From assembly GCA_020217035.1 (NCBI GenBank), contig JAIWOG010000111.1, forward strand, positions 1 to 10,000: DNA of 10,000 nt, in the 5' to 3' direction. A program made the position numbers and the translations under genes. Every line of letters begins with the position of its first letter. Within the stretch, counting starts at the first letter, position 1. The DNA comes from Magnetospirillum sp. GTDB lineage: Bacteria; Pseudomonadota; Alphaproteobacteria; Rhodospirillales; Magnetospirillaceae. The notes below the pieces were generated by a model, which was not told the DNA's origin, made no database searches, and was given only the letters and a program-made list of their open reading frames with translations. Positions 5,595 through 10,000 of this stretch are shown in pieces.

Positions 5595-7061
5595 CTAGTT
5601 CCCGTTCATCTTCTTGATGGTGTTGGTGGTGCTTTGCCCGGCCACCAGCTCGGCCAGAACCACGGTGCCGCCCCAGCTGATGACATCGGCGGCGCCGACG
5701 ACGGTTTCCACCGTATAGTCGGCACCCTTGACCAGCACGTCGGGGCGCAGGGTCTTGATCAGGTCCAGCGGCGTGTCCTCGCCGAAGATCACCACCATGT
5801 CGACCATGGACAACGACGCCAGCACGGTGGCGCGGGCCGCTTCCGACTGCACCGGCCGGGTCGGCCCCTTCAGCCGCGCCACCGAGGCGTCGGAATTCAG
5901 CCCGACGACCAGCCGGTCGCAGGCGCTTCGCGCCTGGGTCAACAGCGAGATATGGCCGGGATGCAGCAGGTCGAAGCAGCCATTGGTGAAGCCGACGCGT
6001 TCACCCTTGCGACGCCACACCTCGACCTGGTCGGCGGCGCCGTCCCACCCCAAGACCTTGGTCTCGCCAAGTGTCAGGTCGTCGTGATGCAGGGCGGCGA
6101 CCACTTCCTCGGCATAGGCGACGGCGGTGCCCACCTTGGCCACCACGATGCCGGCGGCGACGTTGGCCAGGCGGGCGCCGTCCAGCAGCGAGATACCCGA
6201 CGCCAAGGCGGCCGCCAGGGTGGCGACCACGGTGTCGCCGGCGCCGGACACGTCGAACACCTCGCGGGCCTCGGCCGGCAGATGATGGACCTGGCCCGAG
6301 GCGGTGACCAGGGTCATGCCGTCCTGCGAGCGGGTGGCCAGCACAGCCTCGATGCCGCAGGTGTTGATTAGGTGGTGACAGGCGGCGACGATGGCTTGGT
6401 CGCCGTCCACGTCCATGCCGGTGGCTTCGTGCAGTTCCTTGCGGTTGGGGGTCAGCACGGTGGCGCCGCGATAACGGCTGTAATCGGTGCCCTTGGGATC
6501 GACCACCACCGGTTTGCCATGGGCCTTGGCGGCGGCGATCAGCTCGGCGGGGACCGGCGGCGCCAGCACCCCCTTGCCGTAATCGGACAGCACCACGCAG
6601 CCGCAAGTCGCGACCAAGTCCTGGGCGCGACTCAACACCTGGCCGCGGCTGGCCTCGGACAATGGCTGGCTGGTTTCGCGGTCCGAGCGCAGCAATTGCT
6701 GGGAAGAGGCGAAGAAACGGGTCTTGATGGTGGTCTGGCGCTTGGCCTCGACCACCAGGCAGGGATCGATGCCGGCATGCTCGCCCAGCAGCCGGCCGAT
6801 CTCGCGCCCCGGATCGTCGTCGCCGACCACCGCGACGAAAGTCGGGCTGGCGCCCAAGGCCACCAGGTTGCGAACCACGTTGCCGGCGCCGCCCAGCATG
6901 GCGGCCTCGCGTTCGATGCGCAGCACCGGGATGGGGGCCTCGGGCGAGATGCGCTCGACCGAGCCATAGATGAAGCGATCCAGCATGGCGTCGCCGACAC
7001 ACAGAACCGGCTTGTCCTTCAACCCGGCGACCCGTTCGACCAACGAAGAAAGTTCGGTCAT
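5595..7061 (-). CDS. hldE: bifunctional heptose 7-phosphate kinase / heptose 1-phosphate adenylyltransferase
   Basis: Makes ADP-glycero-manno-heptose for the lipopolysaccharide inner core, in the cytosol. The 488-residue product is a full-length fusion. The N-terminal PfkB-type kinase domain (about residues 1-325) shows VGDAMLDRF, GGAGNVVRNL (57-66), TPNRKE and the catalytic GAGD (Asp276) in FDVSGAGDTV. The C-terminal nucleotidyltransferase domain (about 355-488) shows GFTNGCFDLLHPGH (357-370, with the HxGH-type motif), VKGADYT and a GQSTTNTIKK end. The ATG at 7061 has GGGAA 6 bases upstream. The gene lies 69 bases after the phosphatase gene on the same strand and runs directly into queF and queG. 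An LPS gene coupled to tRNA-modification genes is a shared transcript, not an evident shared pathway. Confidence 0.96.
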   Translation of the reverse strand: MTELSSLVERVAGLKDKPVLCVGDAMLDRFIYGSVERISPEAPIPVLRIEREAAMLGGAGNVVRNLVALGASPTFVAVVGDDDPGREIGRLLGEHAGIDPCLVVEAKRQTTIKTRFFASSQQLLRSDRETSQPLSEASRGQVLSRAQDLVATCGCVVLSDYGKGVLAPPVPAELIAAAKAHGKPVVVDPKGTDYSRYRGATVLTPNRKELHEATGMDVDGDQAIVAACHHLINTCGIEAVLATRSQDGMTLVTASGQVHHLPAEAREVFDVSGAGDTVVATLAAALASGISLLDGARLANVAAGIVVAKVGTAVAYAEEVVAALHHDDLTLGETKVLGWDGAADQVEVWRRKGERVGFTNGCFDLLHPGHISLLTQARSACDRLVVGLNSDASVARLKGPTRPVQSEAARATVLASLSMVDMVVIFGEDTPLDLIKTLRPDVLVKGADYTVETVVGAADVISWGGTVVLAELVAGQSTTNTIKKMNGN

Positions 7062-7089
7062 GAAAAATTCCCGAAGATGATGACAGGGG

Positions 7090-7110
7090 GTCAGCTAACC
7101 CAAGGCTGAC
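7090..7110. repeat. short inverted repeat between the phosphatase gene and hldE
   Basis: GTCAGC and GCTGAC form a 6-base stem with a 9-base loop in the 69-base gap upstream of hldE. No U-tract follows on the minus strand, so it is not a convincing terminator. It could be a weak leader structure or chance. Confidence 0.3.
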
Positions 7111-7130
7111 GGGGTTGCAAGAAAAATGGC

Positions 7131-7889
7131 TCAGGTATGCAGGAAGCGTCTTGTGCTTCCACGGAGCGCCAGGGCGGTCAGGATGCCCGAGTCATAGGCC
7201 AGGGTGTCGATTCCGATGCGGTTCGGCCGCACTTGCGGCTGCCGGTCCGGGGTATGGCCGTGCACCACCATGCGGCCATGCCAACGCGTGTCGTCCAGGA
7301 ACTCGTGCCTGATCCACAACAAATCCGCCGGATGCTGGTTTTCCAGGGCGACCCCCGGCCTGATGCCGGCATGGACGAATAGATAGTCGCCGATTTCATG
7401 GCGCATCGGCAGGTGTTCAAGAAAGCGCCGGTGCGCCAGGGGCAGGTGGCGCCGCAAGTTCAACTGCACCTCGCCCATGTCGCCGCGCCAGTCGGCCAGG
7501 GCCGCGCCCCCCAGGTAAGAGCGCACGGTTTCCAGCCCGCCCCAAGGGAACCAGCGGCCACCGGTACTCGCATCGGCCAGGAAGTCCAGCATGGCTTCCT
7601 CGTGGTTGCCGCGCAGGCAGATCCATTCCGCCCCGGCCAAGGCCGGCGGCGGGCCGGCGGCCAGACGTTCGACCACCCCGTGGGAATCCGGGCCACGATC
7701 GACCATGTCGCCCAGGAACACCACCGACACACGCGAAGGCGTCGCCGCCGTCACGTCGTCGGCGATGGAAATAAGCAAACGATCAAGCAGATCCCGCCGC
7801 CCATGGATGTCGCCCACGGCGTAGACCGCCCAACCATCGGGCACCGAAGGATTGGCGACAAAAGCGCCACAATCGTTTTCTTCCTTCAT
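7131..7889 (-). CDS. PPP-family serine/threonine protein phosphatase (metallophosphoesterase)
   Basis: A 252-residue two-metal phosphoesterase of the PPP type, like bacterial PrpA/PrpB and lambda phosphatases. The signature motifs appear in order: GDIHGR (residues 26-31), GDMVDRGPDS (60-69), GNHE (94-97), HAG (173-175) and VVHGHTP (208-214), followed by GIDT with Asp228. All metal and phosphate-binding residues are present, so it should be active. The substrate is unknown: phosphoprotein is the default, but diadenosine polyphosphates or small phosphate esters are possible for this fold. The start is the ATG at 7889; the ribosome site is weak (AGGCAGA). It heads the minus-strand cluster before hldE and diverges from the degenerate EAL-type genes, hinting at a signalling neighbourhood. 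Confidence 0.9.
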   Translation of the reverse strand: MKEENDCGAFVANPSVPDGWAVYAVGDIHGRRDLLDRLLISIADDVTAATPSRVSVVFLGDMVDRGPDSHGVVERLAAGPPPALAGAEWICLRGNHEEAMLDFLADASTGGRWFPWGGLETVRSYLGGAALADWRGDMGEVQLNLRRHLPLAHRRFLEHLPMRHEIGDYLFVHAGIRPGVALENQHPADLLWIRHEFLDDTRWHGRMVVHGHTPDRQPQVRPNRIGIDTLAYDSGILTALALRGSTRRFLHT

Positions 7890-8003
7890 TTCTGCCTAGG
7901 CCGACCTGTCTGGTCATTGTATTTTAAGCATTGGGAACTTAGCCTTGATGGCTGCCCGCATGTCAACGCGAGCGGCCGCCAAATCCGCCAGAATGGGGAA
8001 ATG
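7890..8003. promoter_or_regulatory. divergent promoter region between phosphatase and EAL-like gene
   Basis: These 114 bases separate two divergent starts. On the minus strand a perfect TTGACA (7966-7961) lies 17 bases before a poor -10 (GCTAAG, 7943-7938). An AT-rich stretch TTGTATTTTAAG (about 7917-7928) lies nearby. On the plus strand GGGGAA (7995-8000) is the ribosome site for ATG 8004. Promoters in both directions are expected here, but only the TTGACA hexamer is a good match. Confidence 0.4.
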
Positions 8004-9335
8004 ATGAACGCCACCGCGTTCGGTGACAAACCCAAAGAGATCGTCACGTCGGAGAATCTTCTCTACGACGCCGCCGAACGTGTGGGCCGCATCCGCGAGG
8101 GACGCCAGGCGCTGCACCTGCATTTGTCGCTGCTGCAGCCGGCCAACCGCGAAGAAGCCAAGATCCGCATCGCTTTCCGCATGTTCGAGACCATGGCCGA
8201 CATGTTCCGCGGCCAGTTGTTCCTGTTGACCAACAGTGACATCGTGCTGATCTGCAAGGACGCCCGCCTGGCCGACTTGGACGCCATCGTCTACAAGTTG
8301 CGGGCGCTGTTTTCCAAGGACCCGCTGACCTATTCGGAAAGCGAGGACGGCGAGGACCGCTTCGTCACCTTCTACGATCTGGAAAGCGAATACGACCAGT
8401 TCTTCGCCACCTGCATCCGCCTGCTGAACGACGCCAAGAAGCGTATCGCCCAGTCGCGCAACGCGCCGCAAATCCAACCGCTGGACGCCCGCAACCTGAC
8501 CAAGGTCCTGGAACGCATCGGCGCCACCGACATCGCCGGCGTGGTCCGTCGCCAACCCTGTGTCCGCTTCACCGAGAAACAGACCGCCGAGGTGGCGTTC
8601 CAGGAATTCTACATGTCCATCATGGACTTGCAGAAGGTGCTGGCGCCCGACGTCAACATCCTGGCCAACCGTTGGCTGTTCCAGCACCTGTCGCAAGTGC
8701 TGGACCTGCGGGTGCTGTCGGTCCTGCAAGACGCGGGCTTTCGCAAGCTGCCGGCGGCGTTTTCCCTGAACCTCAACATGGCCAACGTGGAAACCCAGGC
8801 TTTCCGCCAGTTCGAAGCCGCCATCCGCGGCAAGGCCGGGCTGGTGGTGGAATTCCAGTTGATCGACATCTTCAACAACCTGGACCATTTCTTCCGGGCG
8901 CGGGACTATTTGCGGAGCCGAGGCCACAAGACGGTGCTGGACGGCATGAGCCCCATCACCTTGCAGTTCATGGACGCCGAACGCTACGATTGCGACTTCG
9001 TCAAGCTGAACTGGAGTGGCGACATGGCCGACGACGTGGTGACGTCGGAACTGCACCATGCGCTGGGGCCTTATGGCTTCGACAAGGTCATCCTGGCCCG
9101 CTGCGACACCGAATCGGCCATCAGTTGGGGGCTGAACCAGGGCATCCAGCATTTCCAGGGGCGGTTCCTGGATTCCATGGTCGCCGCCGTCACCATGGCC
9201 CAGTGCGACAAGGCATCGGCCTGCACCCTGGCCCAATGCAACCAGCGCCACGGGGTGATTTCCGGCCGTCTCAGGGTGGAATGCGGCAACAACGACATGC
9301 TTGACCTGTTCCCGCCCCTTCGGGCCCTGCGCTAG
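8004..9335 (+). CDS. degenerate GGDEF/EAL-like signalling protein, first of a tandem pair
   Basis: A 443-residue product with no signal peptide or membrane segment. Residues about 33-145 (ALHLHLSLLQP, then QLFLLTNSDIVLICKD and a charged YDLESEYD motif at 124-131) look like a worn-down GGDEF-type alpha/beta domain with no GGDEF motif. Residues about 160-392 follow the order of an EAL domain: EFY where EAL is expected, SLNLN for the NLS strand, VVEF for ELTE, LDGMSP for the DDFG loop, DFVKLN for IKID, ILARCDTES for AEGVE and a retained QGRFLD. Most metal-binding acids are lost, so c-di-GMP hydrolysis is very unlikely; ligand binding or protein contact is possible. The tail has four Cys (401, 407, 412, 427). 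ATG 8004 fits the GGGGAA site better than ATG 8001. The domain assignment is by eye. Confidence 0.75.
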   Translation: MNATAFGDKPKEIVTSENLLYDAAERVGRIREGRQALHLHLSLLQPANREEAKIRIAFRMFETMADMFRGQLFLLTNSDIVLICKDARLADLDAIVYKLRALFSKDPLTYSESEDGEDRFVTFYDLESEYDQFFATCIRLLNDAKKRIAQSRNAPQIQPLDARNLTKVLERIGATDIAGVVRRQPCVRFTEKQTAEVAFQEFYMSIMDLQKVLAPDVNILANRWLFQHLSQVLDLRVLSVLQDAGFRKLPAAFSLNLNMANVETQAFRQFEAAIRGKAGLVVEFQLIDIFNNLDHFFRARDYLRSRGHKTVLDGMSPITLQFMDAERYDCDFVKLNWSGDMADDVVTSELHHALGPYGFDKVILARCDTESAISWGLNQGIQHFQGRFLDSMVAAVTMAQCDKASACTLAQCNQRHGVISGRLRVECGNNDMLDLFPPLRALR

Positions 9336-9346
9336 GAAATACCACC

Positions 9347-10000
9347 ATGCTGGGAAGCCCGACCGTCAACAAAGCCCGTGTCGCCAGCCAGGAACACCTG
9401 TTGCTGGACTACCTGAACCGTCTGGAACGTCACCGGTCCGAACGCCGCGCCGTGCATATCCATCTTTCAGGACTGGCCAAGCACAACCAGCGCGAACAAC
9501 ACCTGCGCATCGCCGCCGCCACCTTCGACAACCTGGTGAAGATGCTGCAGGCCCAGGCGTTCACCCTGGCCAACGCCGATCTGATGGTGGTCTACAAGGC
9601 GCAAGCCCAAGACGAGGTGGAATCCGCCATCGTCAAGCTGCGCTTCCTGTTTTCCGACGACCAACTGATCATCGACGACCCCCAGAAGGGCACGTTGTGC
9701 ACCTGGTACGACCTGGAAAGCGAATATGACGTGCTGGTCGCCCTGGCCCAGAAGATGGTGGCCGAGGAACAGGCCCGGCGCCGCGCCGAACAGGAAAAAG
9801 CCGGCCTCGAGGCCCGCGCCCAGGCCAAGCCCAAGGGGGCGCCGTTCACCCCGGAACTGCTGGCCCGGGTCGAAGCCGGCCTGGGACAGGCCGATTTGTC
9901 CAACCTGATGCGCCGTCAGGCGGTGTGCGCCATCGTCGGCCAGGCCCCGCCGCAGCCGGTGTTCCACGAATTGTTCATCTCCATCGCCGATCTGCGCCAG
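9347..10000 (+). CDS. second degenerate GGDEF/EAL-like protein, paralogue of the preceding gene, truncated by the window edge
   Basis: The frame is open for 218 codons to the window end. The product aligns along its length with the preceding gene's: AVHIHLSGL (residues 35-43) with ALHLHLSLL, FTLANADLMVVYK (72-84) with FLLTNSDIVLICK, an identical YDLESEYD (121-128), LMRRQAVC (187-194) with VVRRQPCV, and FHELFISIADLRQ with FQEFYMSIMDLQK. The EAL position again lacks the motif (HELF). Between the two domains is a charged, helix-prone linker rich in Ala, Glu, Arg and Lys (about 138-165), longer than in its neighbour. The start ATG lies 11 bases after the upstream stop, and its AGGA (9334-9337) overlaps that TAG stop, so translation is probably coupled. 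The two proteins may form a hetero-complex (inference). Confidence 0.75.
   Translation, partial: MLGSPTVNKARVASQEHLLLDYLNRLERHRSERRAVHIHLSGLAKHNQREQHLRIAAATFDNLVKMLQAQAFTLANADLMVVYKAQAQDEVESAIVKLRFLFSDDQLIIDDPQKGTLCTWYDLESEYDVLVALAQKMVAEEQARRRAEQEKAGLEARAQAKPKGAPFTPELLARVEAGLGQADLSNLMRRQAVCAIVGQAPPQPVFHELFISIADLRQ

Noticed and set aside
5106..6371. Long plus-strand open frame (421 codons) opposite queG/queF/hldE
   Set aside because: It spans parts of three well-identified minus-strand genes and has a His/Gln/Gly-rich composition typical of antisense shadows.
7090..7110. Hairpin as a terminator between the phosphatase gene and hldE
   Set aside because: The stem is only 6 bases with a 9-base loop and no U-tract in the direction of transcription.
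7914..9251. Long minus-strand open frame (445 codons) opposite the first EAL-like gene
   Set aside because: The plus-strand product aligns with the neighbouring paralogue and has fold landmarks; the minus-strand product has no family features.
8004..9335. Active c-di-GMP phosphodiesterase
   Set aside because: The EAL motif, the second Asp of DDFG, the Asp of KID and the Glu residues of AEGVE are all missing, so hydrolysis is not expected.

Overview
The window is high-GC, densely coded DNA that looks like a chromosome segment of an alphaproteobacterium, most likely in the Rhodospirillales near Magnetospirillum. The organism call is an inference from three things: the style of the PHA genes (a short PhaC with an overlapping small partner gene, divergent from phaR), the XRE regulator type, and the overall codon use. 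There are no rRNA or tRNA genes, no insertion sequences, no CRISPR array and no sign of a mobile element.

Region 1 (1-3223) is a polyhydroxyalkanoate (PHA) locus. On the minus strand run a small PhaE-like coiled-coil gene, a PHA synthase of the short class (phaC) and the 5' part of an acetyl-CoA acetyltransferase gene (phaA/atoB type), which leaves the window at base 1. The PHA regulator gene phaR diverges from them on the plus strand across a 160-base control region. The PhaE-like and phaC genes overlap by about 236 bases in different frames. After phaR come a hairpin and a small gene of unknown function.

Region 2 (3224-4100) is a 432-base, partly AT-rich non-coding stretch, then an XRE-family regulator gene on the plus strand and a terminator hairpin.

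Region 3 (4103-7889, minus strand) reads, in transcription order, PPP-type phosphatase, hldE (ADP-heptose synthesis for lipopolysaccharide), queF and queG (the reduction steps of queuosine synthesis). The hldE-queF and queF-queG gaps are only 3-4 bases, so these three very likely share one mRNA.

Region 4 (8004-10000, plus strand) is the least ordinary part. It holds two tandem paralogous genes whose products look like GGDEF-like plus EAL-like proteins in which nearly all catalytic residues are missing. The second gene runs off the window. They diverge from the phosphatase gene. They are probably non-enzymatic signalling or scaffold proteins, and their function is not known to me.
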